This document shows positions 7,956-16,643 of a stretch of 64,000 bases of DNA, piece by piece. Positions within the stretch are counted from its first letter, which is position 1. Every line of letters begins with the position of its first letter. A program made the translations under genes and the position numbers. The notes under the pieces were generated by a model. It had not been told where the DNA came from, did not search any database, and worked only from the letters and a program-made list of their open reading frames with translations. This DNA is from Pseudarthrobacter defluvii (GTDB lineage: Bacteria > Actinomycetota > Actinomycetes > Actinomycetales > Micrococcaceae). Location of the stretch: NCBI RefSeq assembly GCF_030323865.1, contig NZ_CP066362.1, positions 2,914,001-2,978,000 on the forward strand, given 5' to 3'.

Positions 7956-9262
7956 CGCAAAAGCCCTTCGTAGTGACGTTGTTGTAGCTGCGCATCAATC
8001 TGCTTTACGGTCTCCAAACCAACGCCCACCATGATCAGGATCGAGGTGCCACCGAACGGGAAGTTCTGGTTCGCGTTGATCAGTACCAGTGCCACCAGCG
8101 GAATCAGTGCCACGAAGCCCAGGTAGAGGGCGCCGGGCAGGGTAATCCGTGAGAGCACGTACTGCAGGTAATCAGCGGTCGGCCTGCCGGCGCGGATACC
8201 TGGAATGAAGCCGCCGTACTTCTTCATGTTGTCTGAGACTTCTTCAGGGTTGAAGGTAATCGCGACGTAGAAGTAGGTGAAGAACACGATCAGGACGAAG
8301 TAAACCGCCATATAGATCGGGTGGTCACCGCGGGTCAGGTTGTTGTTGATCCACTCAACCCACGGCTGGATGGGCTCACCGTTCCGGGGCTGGTTGAACT
8401 GTGCAATCAACCCGGGAATGTAGAGCATGGAGGAAGCGAAGATCACCGGAATGACACCGGCCATGTTCACCTTGATGGGAATGTAGGTGCTGGTGCCGCC
8501 CACGGTGCGCCGCCCGATCATGCGCTTGGCGTACTGCACGGGGATGCGGCGCTGGGACTGTTCCACGAAGACCACCAGCGCAACGGTGAGCAGGCCCACG
8601 GCGAGGACGATGAAGAAAGTCCCGGGACCCTGGGAGGTCCAGATGGCGCCCAGCGAGGTGGGGAACTGCGCGGCGATGGAGGTGAAGATGAGCAGCGACA
8701 TGCCGTTGCCCACCCCCTTCTCCGTGACGAGCTCGCCCATCCACATGATCAGGCCGGTACCGGCCGTCAGCGTGATGATGATCAGGATGGTGGTGATGAT
8801 GCTGGAGTCCGGGATCACCGGCAGCTGGCAACCTGGCAGCAACTGCCCGGAACGGGCCAGGGACACCAGTGTGGTGGCGTTGAGCAGGCCAAGGGCGATG
8901 GTGAGGTAGCGGGTGTACTGGGTCAGCTTGGACTGGCCCGAGGCGCCCTCTTCATAGAGCTGCTGGAACCGGGGAATGACCACCCGGAGCAACTGCACGA
9001 TGATGCTCGCCGTGATGTAAGGCATGATGCCCAGGGCGAAAATGGACACCTGGAGCAACGCGCCGCCGCTGAAGAGGTTAACGAGCTGGTACAACCCGCC
9101 GGCGGTCTTACCGCTTTGCAAGCATTGCTGGACATTCTGGTAGTTCACACCTGGCGAGGGGATGAAAGCACCCAAGCGGAAGATAGTGATGATTGCCAGC
9201 GTGAACAACAACTTGCGTCGCAGATCAGGCGTACGAAAGGCCCGGCCAAATGCGCTAAGCAA
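7952..9262 (-). CDS. secY: protein translocase subunit SecY
   Basis: This 436-residue channel-forming subunit of the Sec translocon has ten transmembrane helices and a short internal plug region. The start is a TTG at 9262 (LLSAFGRAFRTPDLRRKL), chosen because a perfect AGGAGGA lies at 9265-9271. A second in-frame TTG at 9317-9319 would lie at the predicted transcription start of the promoter at 9323-9350. An intrinsic terminator separates the gene from rplO, so it heads its own secY-adk-map transcript rather than depending on the spc operon. Confidence 0.96.
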   Translation of the reverse strand: MLSAFGRAFRTPDLRRKLLFTLAIITIFRLGAFIPSPGVNYQNVQQCLQSGKTAGGLYQLVNLFSGGALLQVSIFALGIMPYITASIIVQLLRVVIPRFQQLYEEGASGQSKLTQYTRYLTIALGLLNATTLVSLARSGQLLPGCQLPVIPDSSIITTILIIITLTAGTGLIMWMGELVTEKGVGNGMSLLIFTSIAAQFPTSLGAIWTSQGPGTFFIVLAVGLLTVALVVFVEQSQRRIPVQYAKRMIGRRTVGGTSTYIPIKVNMAGVIPVIFASSMLYIPGLIAQFNQPRNGEPIQPWVEWINNNLTRGDHPIYMAVYFVLIVFFTYFYVAITFNPEEVSDNMKKYGGFIPGIRAGRPTADYLQYVLSRITLPGALYLGFVALIPLVALVLINANQNFPFGGTSILIMVGVGLETVKQIDAQLQQRHYEGLLR

Positions 9263-9322
9263 GCGTCCTCCTGTGGTGTCAATAAGGGTGGGGTGGCGGA
9301 ATTTGATAAATCCCGACAACCG

Positions 9323-9350
9323 AGTCTAACGGTTGAATGCGCCCTGCGAA
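9323..9350 (-). promoter_or_regulatory. candidate secY promoter
   Basis: On the minus strand TTCGCA (9345-9350) and TAGACT (9323-9328) are 16 bases apart. The site lies downstream of the rplO terminator and about 60 bases before the secY TTG. The same TAGACT -10 occurs before tRNA-Trp, rpsL and tuf. Confidence 0.5.
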
Positions 9351-9410
9351 CAATCCACGGCAGCGCACATGCGCCGGATGGCGGGAATAATTCGCCCGGC
9401 GGATATGAAA

Positions 9411-9453
9411 AACTCCCGGTATCCGGGGCCAAAGCCCACGGATACCGGGAGTT
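9411..9453 (-). terminator. intrinsic terminator after rplO
   Basis: AACTCCCGGTATCCG (9411-9425) pairs perfectly with CGGATACCGGGAGTT (9439-9453). On the minus strand the stem runs into TTTTTCAT, a classic T tract. It ends the rplN-rplO transcript before secY. Confidence 0.9.
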
Positions 9454-9472
9454 CAACAGCTGGCGCCGTCCC

Positions 9473-9958
9473 TTACAGGGCGGTGGTGCTTCCGCCTGCT
9501 GCAGCAATCTTTTCAGCGGCGCTGGCCGAGAATGCGTGGGCGGTGACGTCAACCTTGACGGTGATGTCGCCGGTGCCCAGCACCTTGACGGGCTGGTTCT
9601 TGCGAACGGCACCCTTTTCGACCAGGTTCTCCACGGTGACTGCGCCACCTTCCGGGAACAGCTCGTTGAGCTTGTCCAGGTTTACAACCTGGAACTCGAC
9701 CCGGAACGGATTCTTGAAGCCACGCAGCTTGGGCAGGCGCATGTGCAGCGGCAGCTGGCCGCCGGCAAAGCCAGCCTTCACCTGGTAGCGGGCAGCCGTA
9801 CCCTTGGTACCGCGGCCGGCGGTCTTACCCTTGGATGCCTCACCACGACCAACACGGGTCTTGGCGGTCTTGGCACCCGGGGCGGGACGCAGGTGGTGAA
9901 CCTTCAGGGCGTTCTGCTTCTCAGCAGCCTGTGCCTTATCAGCAGTGTTCTCTGCCAT
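9473..9958 (-). CDS. rplO: 50S ribosomal protein L15
   Basis: This 161-residue L15 is a late-assembly protein of the large subunit that binds 23S rRNA near the central protuberance. It contains [13 protein letters not shown] and the glycine/lysine-rich [19 protein letters not shown] typical of L15. The N-terminal 15 residues are a short extension. It directly abuts rpmD upstream and is the last gene before a terminator. Confidence 0.97.
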   Translation of the reverse strand: MAENTADKAQAAEKQNALKVHHLRPAPGAKTAKTRVGRGEASKGKTAGRGTKGTAARYQVKAGFAGGQLPLHMRLPKLRGFKNPFRVEFQVVNLDKLNELFPEGGAVTVENLVEKGAVRKNQPVKVLGTGDITVKVDVTAHAFSASAAEKIAAAGGSTTAL

Positions 9959-10165
9959 TTACTTCGCCTCCTCTACCTTTACCAGGTGCGGAACCGTGTT
10001 GAGCATTCCAACAGTCACGGCGTCGGCGGTGCGGACAACGGTGTGTCCGATCCGCTTCAGGCCGAGGGACCGCAGGGTGTCGCGCTGGTTCTGCTTGCCG
10101 CCAATGGCGGACTTGATCTGAGTGATTTCCAACTGAGCGTCGGAAGGAACCAGGTTCTTAGCCAT
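9959..10165 (-). CDS. rpmD: 50S ribosomal protein L30
   Basis: This 68-residue L30 is the normal bacterial length. The segment [20 protein letters not shown] is the conserved N-terminal strand-helix unit, and GLKRIGHTV lies in the middle. It is nested tightly between rpsE (two-base gap) and rplO (no gap) in the spc order. Confidence 0.97.
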   Translation of the reverse strand: MAKNLVPSDAQLEITQIKSAIGGKQNQRDTLRSLGLKRIGHTVVRTADAVTVGMLNTVPHLVKVEEAK

Positions 10166-10167
10166 GA

Positions 10168-10884
10168 CTAAACACCTGCCTTCGGAGCCAGGAGTGCCTT
10201 CACCAGTGCCTGGGGAGCAACCTCGTCCAGCGGCAGGCCGCGGCGTGCTGCCACTGCTGCCGGCTCTTCGAGGCGCTTCAGGGCATCAACGGTGGCGTGA
10301 ACGATGTTGATGGCGTTGGAGGAACCGAGCGACTTGGAGAGGATGTCGTGGATGCCCACGCACTCCAGTACTGCACGGACCGGACCACCGGCGATAACAC
10401 CGGTACCGGCGGAGGCCGGACGCAGCATAACGACGCCGGCAGCGGCTTCACCCTGAACACGGTGCGGGATGGTGTTGCCAACGCGCGGAACGCGGAAGAA
10501 GGACTTCTTGGCCTCTTCAACGCCCTTGGCGATAGCAGCGGGAACTTCCTTGGCCTTGCCGTAGCCCACGCCGACCATGCCGTTCCCGTCACCAACGACG
10601 ACGAGTGCGGTGAAGCTGAAGCGACGACCACCCTTGACGACCTTGGAAACGCGGTTGATGGTGACAACGCGCTCTACGAACTGGTTCTTTTCGGCTTCAC
10701 GTCCACCGTCGCGGCCACCACGGCCACCGCGGTCGCCGCGGCCCTGGCCGCGGTCGCCACGCTCGCCACGACGGGCGCCACCACGGCGGTCGTCGGCAGC
10801 GGGGGCAGTGGTCTCAGCAGCTGCGGCTTCGGGAGCCTTCTGATCTGCAGACACAGTGTCCTTTTCCTTGTTTGCTTCGGTCAC
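10168..10884 (-). CDS. rpsE: 30S ribosomal protein S5 with Arg/Gly-rich N-terminal extension
   Basis: S5 helps maintain decoding accuracy and mRNA helicase activity at the entry tunnel. This protein is 238 residues, against about 167 in E. coli. The extra length is an N-terminal tail of about 65 residues, first acidic/Ala-rich and then dominated by RGG/RGD-like repeats (about residues 33-63). The conserved core begins near [15 protein letters not shown]. The start is GTG at 10884, overlapping the rplR stop as GTGA. The tail is basic and probably disordered and RNA-binding; that function is inferred. Confidence 0.96.
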   Translation of the reverse strand: MTEANKEKDTVSADQKAPEAAAAETTAPAADDRRGGARRGERGDRGQGRGDRGGRGGRDGGREAEKNQFVERVVTINRVSKVVKGGRRFSFTALVVVGDGNGMVGVGYGKAKEVPAAIAKGVEEAKKSFFRVPRVGNTIPHRVQGEAAAGVVMLRPASAGTGVIAGGPVRAVLECVGIHDILSKSLGSSNAINIVHATVDALKRLEEPAAVAARRGLPLDEVAPQALVKALLAPKAGV

Positions 10885-11264
10885 AGTGACAGCCCACCTT
10901 CGCGTGCACCGTCAGCGACGGCGGCAATCCGGCCGTGGTACTTGTTACCACCACGGTCGAAGACAACAGCCTCGACGCCGGCAGCCTTGGCACGTTCGGC
11001 AACGAGCTCGCCGACGCGCTTGGCCTTGGCAGTCTTGTCACCGTCGAATGCACGAAGGTCAGCTTCCAGAGTGGACGCGCTTGCTACGGTCTGGCCAATG
11101 GTGTCATCGACAACCTGGACAAATACGTGGCGTGCGGAGCGGTTGACCACCAGGCGGGGGCGGGCAGCCGTACCGGAAATGCGCTTGCGGATACGAAGCT
11201 GGCGGCGGCTGCGACCAGCAGCCTTGCTCTTGTTCGTACGCTTCTTGTTAATGGAGATGGCCAT
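10881..11264 (-). CDS. rplR: 50S ribosomal protein L18
   Basis: This 127-residue L18 binds 5S rRNA and helps join it to the large subunit. The N-terminus is strongly basic ([18 protein letters not shown]). [20 protein letters not shown] and the C-terminal [20 protein letters not shown] are the family signatures. The ATG at 11264 lies two bases beyond the rplF stop, and its TGA overlaps the rpsE GTG. Confidence 0.97.
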   Translation of the reverse strand: MAISINKKRTNKSKAAGRSRRQLRIRKRISGTAARPRLVVNRSARHVFVQVVDDTIGQTVASASTLEADLRAFDGDKTAKAKRVGELVAERAKAAGVEAVVFDRGGNKYHGRIAAVADGAREGGLSL

Positions 11265-11266
11265 GG

Positions 11267-11803
11267 TTACTTACCAGCCTTTCCGACCTTGCGGCGGATG
11301 ACTTCGCCGGCGTAACGGATGCCCTTGCCCTTGTACGGGTCGGGCTTCCGCAGCTTGCGAATGTTGGCAGCAACTTCGCCGACCTGCTGCTTGTTGATTC
11401 CTGAGACAGAGAGCTTGGTCGGTCCCTCTACTGCAAAGGTGATGCCGGCCGGAGCCGAAACGCTGACCGGGTGGCTGTAGCCGAGAGCGAACTCAAGGTC
11501 AGAACCCTTGGCCTGAACGCGGTAACCGGTACCGACGATTTCAAGCTTCTTCTCGTAGCCTGCGGTGACGCCCTGGATCATGTTGGCGATCAGGGTGCGG
11601 GTCAGGCCGTGGAGCGAACGGGAGGCGCGCTCGTCGTTCGGGCGGGTTACGGTCAGGGTGTTCTCGTCCAGGGCAACCTCGATGGGGCTGGCCACAGTGT
11701 GGGTCAGTTCGCCCTTGGAACCCTTGACGCTGACGACAGAGCCGTCAACCTTGACCTCAACGCCGGCAGGAACGGTGATGGGGAGACGTCCAATACGTGA
11801 CAT
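11267..11803 (-). CDS. rplF: 50S ribosomal protein L6
   Basis: This 178-residue L6 lies near the factor-binding site of the large subunit. It begins [17 protein letters not shown] and has the two tandem L6 folds; the C-terminal [17 protein letters not shown] motif is diagnostic. It is positioned between rpsH and rplR as in other spc operons. Confidence 0.98.
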   Translation of the reverse strand: MSRIGRLPITVPAGVEVKVDGSVVSVKGSKGELTHTVASPIEVALDENTLTVTRPNDERASRSLHGLTRTLIANMIQGVTAGYEKKLEIVGTGYRVQAKGSDLEFALGYSHPVSVSAPAGITFAVEGPTKLSVSGINKQQVGEVAANIRKLRKPDPYKGKGIRYAGEVIRRKVGKAGK

Positions 11804-11821
11804 TATTCTCTTCCTTTCCCG

Positions 11822-12220
11822 TTACCAGACGTACGCGAGGACTTCGCCGCCCACGCCCTTCTTGCCGGCCTGCTTGTCAGTCAGGAGGCCGGAAGAGGTG
11901 GACAGGATTGCGATACCCAGGCCACCCAGCACGTGCGGCAGGTTGGTGGACTTCGCGTAAACGCGGAGGCCCGGCTTGGAGATGCGGCGTACACCGGCGA
12001 TGGAACGCTCGCGGTTCGGACCGAACTTGAGTTCGAGGGTCAGCTTCTTGCCAACCTCAGCGTCCTCTTCCTTCCAGCCGGCGATGAAACCTTCGGCCTT
12101 GAGGATGTCGGCAACGCGTGCCTTGAGCTTGCTGTAAGGCATAGACACGGAGTCGTGGTATGCCGAGTTTGCGTTACGCAGGCGCGTAAGCATATCTGCG
12201 ACAGGATCTGTCATTGTCAT
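11822..12220 (-). CDS. rpsH: 30S ribosomal protein S8
   Basis: This 132-residue primary 16S rRNA-binding protein is also the classical spc-operon autoregulator in E. coli; there is no evidence for that role here. It starts [18 protein letters not shown], and the C-terminal part contains [13 protein letters not shown]. It follows rplE after an 82-base gap. The rpsN gene that often sits at this point is missing, so S14 must be encoded elsewhere. Confidence 0.98.
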   Translation of the reverse strand: MTMTDPVADMLTRLRNANSAYHDSVSMPYSKLKARVADILKAEGFIAGWKEEDAEVGKKLTLELKFGPNRERSIAGVRRISKPGLRVYAKSTNLPHVLGGLGIAILSTSSGLLTDKQAGKKGVGGEVLAYVW

Positions 12221-12302
12221 GTGGGCTCATGCCCTTCCTCGTAACGGTTTCCGCCGTTCCGTCCCTTGCGGGGCGCAGCGGCCGGACCTTTTACGTAGTT
12301 AA

Positions 12303-12884
12303 TTAAGCTTCGGTTTTGAACGGGAAACCAAGCGCCTTGAGCAGCGCGCGGCCTTCGTCGTCGGTCTTGGCGGTGGTCACAACCGTGATGTCCATACCGC
12401 GGACGCGGTCGATCTTGTCCTGGTCGATTTCGTGGAACATAACCTGCTCGGTCAGACCGAAGGTGTAGTTGCCATTGCCATCGAACTGCTTGCCGCTGAG
12501 GCCGCGGAAGTCGCGGATACGGGGCAGTGCCAGGCTGACCAGGCGGTCCACGAATTCCCACATGCGGTCGCCACGCAGAGTTGCGTGTGCACCGATGGGC
12601 ATGCCTTCGCGCAGCTTGAACTGTGCGATCGACTTGCGGGCCTTGGTAACCTGCGGCTTCTGGCCGGTGATCTGGGTCAGGTCGCGGACAGCGCCGTCGA
12701 TCAGCTTGGAGTCCTTGGCGGCATCTCCAACACCCATGTTCACAACGACCTTCACCAGGCGGGGCACCTGGTTCACGTTCTGGTACTTGAACTCATCCTG
12801 GAGCTGGCCCTTGATGGTTTCGGCGTACTTGGTCTTCAGACGAGGAACGATCTTCGTTGCCGGAGTCTCGAGAGTCTCAGTCAT
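12303..12884 (-). CDS. rplE: 50S ribosomal protein L5
   Basis: This 193-residue L5 binds 5S rRNA and contacts P-site t[22 protein letters not shown] and [21 protein letters not shown] are diagnostic. Its ATG overlaps the rplX stop by one base, and it starts with a short extension [15 protein letters not shown] region ahead of the core. Confidence 0.98.
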   Translation of the reverse strand: MTETLETPATKIVPRLKTKYAETIKGQLQDEFKYQNVNQVPRLVKVVVNMGVGDAAKDSKLIDGAVRDLTQITGQKPQVTKARKSIAQFKLREGMPIGAHATLRGDRMWEFVDRLVSLALPRIRDFRGLSGKQFDGNGNYTFGLTEQVMFHEIDQDKIDRVRGMDITVVTTAKTDDEGRALLKALGFPFKTEA

Positions 12885-13246
12885 TAGATGTCCTTCCCGG
12901 AGCTCTTGGACACGCGGATACGGACGGTCTTCTTGACACCGTTCTTCTCCACAGTGTCGAGGCGGAAGCCCACGCGGGTCGGCTTCTTGGTCGACGGGTC
13001 AACCAGGGCCACGTTGGAAATGTGGATCGGGGCCTCTACGACCTCGATGCCGCCGGTCTTGGTGCCGCGCTGCGACTGTCCAACACGGGTGTGCTTGGTG
13101 ACGCGGTTGATACCCTCAACCAGCACGCGGTTGGTGTCGGTGAAGACGCGCAGAACCTTGCCCTGCTTGCCACGGTCGCCGCCGCGCTCAGCCTTGGCGC
13201 CAGTGATGACCTGAACCAGATCACCCTTCTTGATCTTTGCAGCCAT
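12884..13246 (-). CDS. rplX: 50S ribosomal protein L24
   Basis: This 120-residue L24 is an assembly-initiating protein near the peptide exit tunnel. The N-terminal KOW motif is visible as [23 protein letters not shown] (quoted residues 8-27 region, where the KOW glycines lie). It sits three bases after rplN and overlaps rplE by one base. Confidence 0.97.
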   Translation of the reverse strand: MAAKIKKGDLVQVITGAKAERGGDRGKQGKVLRVFTDTNRVLVEGINRVTKHTRVGQSQRGTKTGGIEVVEAPIHISNVALVDPSTKKPTRVGFRLDTVEKNGVKKTVRIRVSKSSGKDI

Positions 13247-13249
13247 GGA

Positions 13250-13618
13250 CTAGAGCACCTCCGGAGCCAGAGAAACGATCTTCATGAACTTCTTGTCACG
13301 CAGTTCACGACCAACCGGTCCGAAGATACGGGTACCGCGGGGGTCACCGTCGTTCTTCAGGATCACAGCTGCGTTCTCGTCAAACTTGATGTAGGAACCA
13401 TCCGCACGGCGGCGTTCCTTCTTGGTACGGACGATGACGGCCTTGACCACATCGCCCTTCTTTACGTTGCCGCCCGGGATTGCATCCTTGACGGTGGCGA
13501 CAATGACGTCACCGATGCCTGCGTAGCGACGGCCGGATCCACCGAGAACGCGAATGGTAAGGATTTCCTTAGCACCCGTGTTGTCGGCGACCTTCAGTCG
13601 CGACTCCTGCTGAATCAC
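13250..13618 (-). CDS. rplN: 50S ribosomal protein L14
   Basis: This 122-residue L14 forms an intersubunit bridge and lies close to the factor-binding centre. It starts [20 protein letters not shown], the standard N-terminus. Normally it follows rpsQ directly. Here about 740 bases carrying repeats and a candidate promoter separate it from rpsQ, so it heads a separate rplN-rplO transcript with an untranslated leader of roughly 240 bases. Confidence 0.98.
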   Translation of the reverse strand: MIQQESRLKVADNTGAKEILTIRVLGGSGRRYAGIGDVIVATVKDAIPGGNVKKGDVVKAVIVRTKKERRRADGSYIKFDENAAVILKNDGDPRGTRIFGPVGRELRDKKFMKIVSLAPEVL

Positions 13619-13866
13619 TATTTACTCCTTGCGTCGCGCCGGTTCTCAGGCCGTGGTCTTGCTACGGAATGAGCCTTGCGGAACGGTTGATCGGGGTGTC
13701 TCTTGACCTGCCTGGATTTTGCCAGACCAGGCCTAAACGCCCGTGCCAGAAGCAGTTGCTCCCACCCCGTCCGGGACGAAATCCCGGGCGCACAGGGGCA
13801 CTATGCTGTGGCACGCTTGTTTACGAGGTTGATGATGGCGCGCAAAAGGCGCCATACAAACTCAAT

Positions 13867-13872
13867 ATCCTA
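13867..13872 (-). promoter_or_regulatory. candidate -10 of the rplN promoter
   Basis: TAGGAT preceded by TG one base earlier (GTGCTAGGAT) forms an extended -10 on the minus strand. No good -35 is visible. The eight bases CGTGCTAG are shared with the candidate rpsL promoter at 27890-27895. Confidence 0.35.
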
Positions 13873-13933
13873 GCACGTTTTCCACCGGTTCCCATATCAC
13901 CGCTGTCCCTGCTGCCGCAAGCAGGAAGAACAT

Positions 13934-14008
13934 ACGACGGCGTCACGCAGGGCGGCCTCTCGCCGCACCCATGGTGCCACTCCCCCGCCAAGCCGGGTCC
14001 CGCCGTCG
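13934..14008. repeat. 75-base dispersed element, copy A
   Basis: It matches copy B at 14188-14262 at 72 of 75 positions in the same orientation. It begins ACGACGGCG and ends CGCCGTCG, short inverted termini. Copy A lies between the candidate rplN promoter and the short-repeat array. It contains no open frame of note. Confidence 0.8.
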
Positions 14009-14175
14009 AACGCCCGCTCACCTTTGGCGTGTCCCAACGCGACCCCCGCTCACCTTTGGCACGTTCCAGCACAACGCCCGCTCACTCGCTTGAAGACAGT
14101 GAGCGGGCGTCCCTGGAGAAGTTGCCAAAAGTGAGCGCGCGTCGCAAGAAAAGCGGTCAAAAGTGAGCGGGCGTT
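14009..14175. repeat. array of ACGCCCGCTCACTTTTGGC units in both orientations
   Basis: Forward units occur at 14009-14028 and 14040-14061. A hairpin formed by ACGCCCGCTCACT (14074-14086) and AGTGAGCGGGCGT (14098-14110) is in the middle. Reverse units occur at 14123-14142 and about 14156-14175. The same unit recurs at 45407-45540, so this is a dispersed family rather than a local accident. Spacing is irregular and there are no spacers of fixed length, so it is not CRISPR. Confidence 0.8.
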
Positions 14176-14182
14176 GGGGCGG

Positions 14183-14268
14183 GGCGGACGACGGCGTCAC
14201 GCAGGGCAGCCTTTCGCCGCACCCAGGGTGCCACTCCCCCGCCAAGCCGGGTCCCGCCGTCGTCCGCC
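14183..14268. repeat. MITE-like element, copy B, with 14-base terminal inverted repeats
   Basis: GGCGGACGACGGCG (14183-14196) is the perfect inverse complement of CGCCGTCGTCCGCC (14255-14268), bounding 86 bases with no coding capacity. The internal 75 bases match copy A. The layout (short, non-coding, inverted termini, repeated) resembles a miniature mobile element or a repetitive extragenic palindrome. No target-site duplication is evident. Confidence 0.65.
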
Positions 14269-14310
14269 GACGCGAAAAGGTACCTGGCGTGACGCGCAAG
14301 TTAAACGAGG

Positions 14311-14340
14311 AGGCCCCCGCTCCGCAAGGAGCAGGGGCCT
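14311..14340 (-). terminator. hairpin terminator after rpsQ
   Basis: AGGCCCCCGCTCC (14311-14323) pairs with GGAGCAGGGGCCT (14328-14340) around GCAA, with one G-U pair. It lies 18 bases after the rpsQ stop on the minus strand and is followed by a weak T run (CGTTTAACTT). It marks the end of the rpsJ-rpsQ unit. Confidence 0.75.
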
Positions 14341-14357
14341 CAGCTAAGCAGCAGGTG

Positions 14358-14663
14358 CTACTTGGCCTTCTCGAGGATTTCCACGAGCCGCCAGTTCTTG
14401 GTGGCGGACAGCGGACGGGTCTCGGCGATGACAACGAGGTCGCCGATGCCGGCGGTGTTCTCTTCGTCGTGTGCCTTGACCTTGGAGGTACGGCGGATGA
14501 CCTTGCCATACAGTGCGTGCTTCACGCGGTCCTCAACCTCGACAACGATGGTCTTTTCCATCTTGTCGGAGACCACGTAGCCGCGACGGGTCTTGCGGTA
14601 ACCGCGCTGCCCAGCCTTGGCTTCGGTAGCAGTTTCGGTCACGTTCTGGTCCTTTTCACTCAC
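14358..14663 (-). CDS. rpsQ: 30S ribosomal protein S17
   Basis: This 101-residue S17 is a primary 16S rRNA binder with an OB fold. The first 20 residues are an acidic extension; the core [20 protein letters not shown] follows. The start is a GTG at 14663 that overlaps the rpmC stop (GTGA). It is the last gene of the rpsJ-rpsQ unit, followed by a hairpin terminator rather than rplN. Confidence 0.97.
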   Translation of the reverse strand: MSEKDQNVTETATEAKAGQRGYRKTRRGYVVSDKMEKTIVVEVEDRVKHALYGKVIRRTSKVKAHDEENTAGIGDLVVIAETRPLSATKNWRLVEILEKAK

Positions 14664-14989
14664 TTGGCGTCCTCCTCGGTCTCAGCCTTTTCAGCCTTGT
14701 CGGCCTTCTTGGTTGAAGCCTTCTTGGACTTCTTCTCTTCCTTGGCTTCCACAACCGGTGCGGCAACCTCGGCACGAATGCCCAGCTCGCGTTCGCGGAG
14801 AACGGTGTAGATGCGTGCGATGTCCTTCTTTACCGCGCGCAGGCGACCGTGGTTCTCCAGCTGTCCGGTGGCGGACTGGAAACGCAGGTTGAACAGCTCT
14901 TCCTTGGCCTTGCGGAGTTCTTCAACGAGACGCTCGTTGTCGAAACCGTCCAGCTGTGCGGGAGCCAGATCCTTGGATCCTACTGCCAT
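14660..14989 (-). CDS. rpmC: 50S ribosomal protein L29 with Lys/Glu-rich C-terminal extension
   Basis: L29 lies at the tunnel exit and is part of the docking site for SRP and trigger factor. The conserved core covers about residues 1-75 ([33 protein letters not shown]). Residues about 76-109 are a charged tail of Lys, Ala and Glu, making the protein 109 residues against about 65 in E. coli. The tail is probably flexible and exposed near the exit site (inference). Confidence 0.96.
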   Translation of the reverse strand: MAVGSKDLAPAQLDGFDNERLVEELRKAKEELFNLRFQSATGQLENHGRLRAVKKDIARIYTVLRERELGIRAEVAAPVVEAKEEKKSKKASTKKADKAEKAETEEDAK

Positions 14990-14991
14990 TT

Positions 14992-15408
14992 CTATTCACC
15001 ACCTTCGCGACGCACAATGCGTGCCTTCAACGGCAGCTTGTGGATTGCCAGGCGCAGGGCCTCGCGAGCTACCTCTTCATTGACACCGGAGAGTTCGAAC
15101 AGAACCCGCCCCGGCTTGACGTTGGCGACCCACCATTCCGGCGAACCCTTACCGGAACCCATGCGGGTTTCGGCAGGCTTCTTGGTCAGCGGACGGTCCG
15201 GGTAGATGTTGATCCAGACCTTACCGCCACGCTTGATGTGGCGGGTCATGGCGATACGAGCGGACTCGATCTGACGGTTGGTGACGTATGCCGGGCTCAG
15301 CGCCTGGATACCCCACTCACCGAACGAGACCTCGGTGCCGCCCGTGGCAGCGCCGGAACGACCCGGGTGGTGCTGCTTACGGTGCTTGACTCGACGTGGG
15401 ATAAGCAT
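14992..15408 (-). CDS. rplP: 50S ribosomal protein L16
   Basis: This 138-residue L16 is needed for assembly of the peptidyl-transferase region and contacts A-site tRNA. It starts [19 protein letters not shown], and [19 protein letters not shown] and [18 protein letters not shown] are diagnostic. It is packed between rpsC (no gap) and rpmC (two bases). Confidence 0.98.
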   Translation of the reverse strand: MLIPRRVKHRKQHHPGRSGAATGGTEVSFGEWGIQALSPAYVTNRQIESARIAMTRHIKRGGKVWINIYPDRPLTKKPAETRMGSGKGSPEWWVANVKPGRVLFELSGVNEEVAREALRLAIHKLPLKARIVRREGGE

Positions 15409-16239
15409 TTAAGCCTGTCCTCCTTCTGCTGCTGCAGGTGCAGCTTCAGCTGCCGGTGCTTCGGCAGCAGGAGCTGCGTCAGCGGCCGGGCGGTCGTTGC
15501 GACGGCGGCGGTCACCGCGGTCAGCGCCACCCGGGCGGCCGGGACGGTCGCCACGGCCACCGCGGGACGGTGCAGCGGCGGCCTGTGCGGCCAGTTCCTT
15601 GGCGGTGACGTCACCCTTGTAGATCCAGACCTTCACACCGATGCGGCCGAAGGTGGTCTTGGCTTCGTAGAAGCCATAGTCGATGTTCGCGCGGAGGGTG
15701 TGCAGGGGCACACGGCCTTCGCGGTAGAACTCCGAGCGGGACATTTCAGCGCCACCCAGGCGGCCCGAGCAGGCGATACGGATGCCCTTGGCACCTGCAC
15801 GCTGTGCGGACTGCATGGCCTTCTTCATCGCACGGCGGAAAGCCACGCGGGAAGTCAGCTGCTCTGCAACGCCCTGGGCAACAAGCTGGGCTTCCATCTC
15901 GGGGTTCTTGACCTCGAGGATGTTCAGCTGGACCTGCTTGCCGGTGAGCTTTTCGAGCTCGCCGCGGATGCGGTCTGCTTCTGCTCCACGGCGGCCGATA
16001 ACGATGCCGGGACGGGCCGTGTGGATGTCCACGCGGACGCGGTCACGGGTGCGCTCGATCTCGACCTTGGCGATGCCGGCGCGCTCCATGCCCGTGGACA
16101 TGAGCTGGCGGATGCGGATGTCTTCGCGAACGAAGTCCTTGTACCGCTGGCCGGCCTTGGTGCTGTCAGCGAACCAGTGCGATACGTGATCGGTGGTGAT
16201 GCCGAGTCGGAACCCGTGCGGGTTTACTTTCTGTCCCAC
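15409..16239 (-). CDS. rpsC: 30S ribosomal protein S3 with Arg/Gly- and Ala/Glu-rich C-terminal tail
   Basis: S3 forms part of the mRNA entry tunnel. The protein has 276 residues. It starts from a GTG at 16239 ([15 protein letters not shown]), has the KH domain with GxxG-type [13 protein letters not shown] (about residues 76-88), and the C-terminal S3 domain. From about residue 222 it carries a tail of [14 protein letters not shown] repeats followed by an Ala/Glu/Pro-rich end. The tail resembles the basic repeat tail of S5 in this genome. Confidence 0.97.
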   Translation of the reverse strand: MGQKVNPHGFRLGITTDHVSHWFADSTKAGQRYKDFVREDIRIRQLMSTGMERAGIAKVEIERTRDRVRVDIHTARPGIVIGRRGAEADRIRGELEKLTGKQVQLNILEVKNPEMEAQLVAQGVAEQLTSRVAFRRAMKKAMQSAQRAGAKGIRIACSGRLGGAEMSRSEFYREGRVPLHTLRANIDYGFYEAKTTFGRIGVKVWIYKGDVTAKELAAQAAAAPSRGGRGDRPGRPGGADRGDRRRRNDRPAADAAPAAEAPAAEAAPAAAEGGQA

Positions 16240-16605
16240 TTAGCGAGCCTCCTCTTTCTCCGGGGTAGCGACTACCACGGTGATGTGGCTGGTGCGCTTC
16301 TTGATCTGAAATGCACGACCCTGGGCACGCGGCTGGAACCGCTTCATGGTCGGGCCTTCATCAACAAACGCTTCGCTGATGATGAGGTCGCCTTCGTCAA
16401 ACGCCACGCCATCGCGGTCCGCGAGGACCCGGGCGTTGGCGACTGCCGACTGTACTACCTTGAATACCGGCTCCGAAGCTGCCTGCGGGGCAAACTTCAG
16501 AATTGCCAGAGCCTCATTCGCTTGCAATCCACGAACAAGGTTGACGACGCGCCGGGCCTTCATAGGCGTTACGCGGATGTGGCGCGCAATTGCCTTGGCT
16601 TCCAT
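16240..16605 (-). CDS. rplV: 50S ribosomal protein L22
   Basis: This 121-residue L22 has a beta-hairpin that lines the nascent-peptide tunnel, a site of macrolide resistance. It starts [20 protein letters not shown]. The hairpin region [20 protein letters not shown] shows no obvious insertion or deletion. It directly abuts rpsC. Confidence 0.98.
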   Translation of the reverse strand: MEAKAIARHIRVTPMKARRVVNLVRGLQANEALAILKFAPQAASEPVFKVVQSAVANARVLADRDGVAFDEGDLIISEAFVDEGPTMKRFQPRAQGRAFQIKKRTSHITVVVATPEKEEAR

Positions 16606-16643
16606 TGCTTTCCTTCTCTCGTCTTTGACGTAAACGCAGGCGC

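Larger units (their letters stand above)
13619..14310. other. repeat-rich spacer splitting the ribosomal cluster between rpsQ and rplN
   Basis: No believable gene is present on either strand. From the rplN side outward there is an untranslated leader with a small hairpin (ATGGCGC...GCGCCAT, 13835-13855), a candidate -10 (13867-13872), one copy of a 75-base element (13934-14008), an array of short inverted/direct repeats (14009-14175), a second element copy with long terminal inverted repeats (14183-14268), and the rpsQ terminator (14311-14340). The cluster therefore works as two transcription units. Confidence 0.8.

Noticed and set aside
9263..9319. SecY starting at the TTG near 9319
   Set aside because: That codon lies at the predicted transcription start, and the perfect AGGAGGA precedes the TTG at 9262.
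13690..14166. Open frames on both strands through the rpsQ-rplN spacer
   Set aside because: They run across the repeat copies, lack ribosome-binding sites, and encode low-complexity Pro/Arg/Ser sequence.
14009..14175. Repeats at 14 kb as a CRISPR array
   Set aside because: Units lie in both orientations with irregular spacing and no unique spacers of constant length, and no cas genes are nearby.
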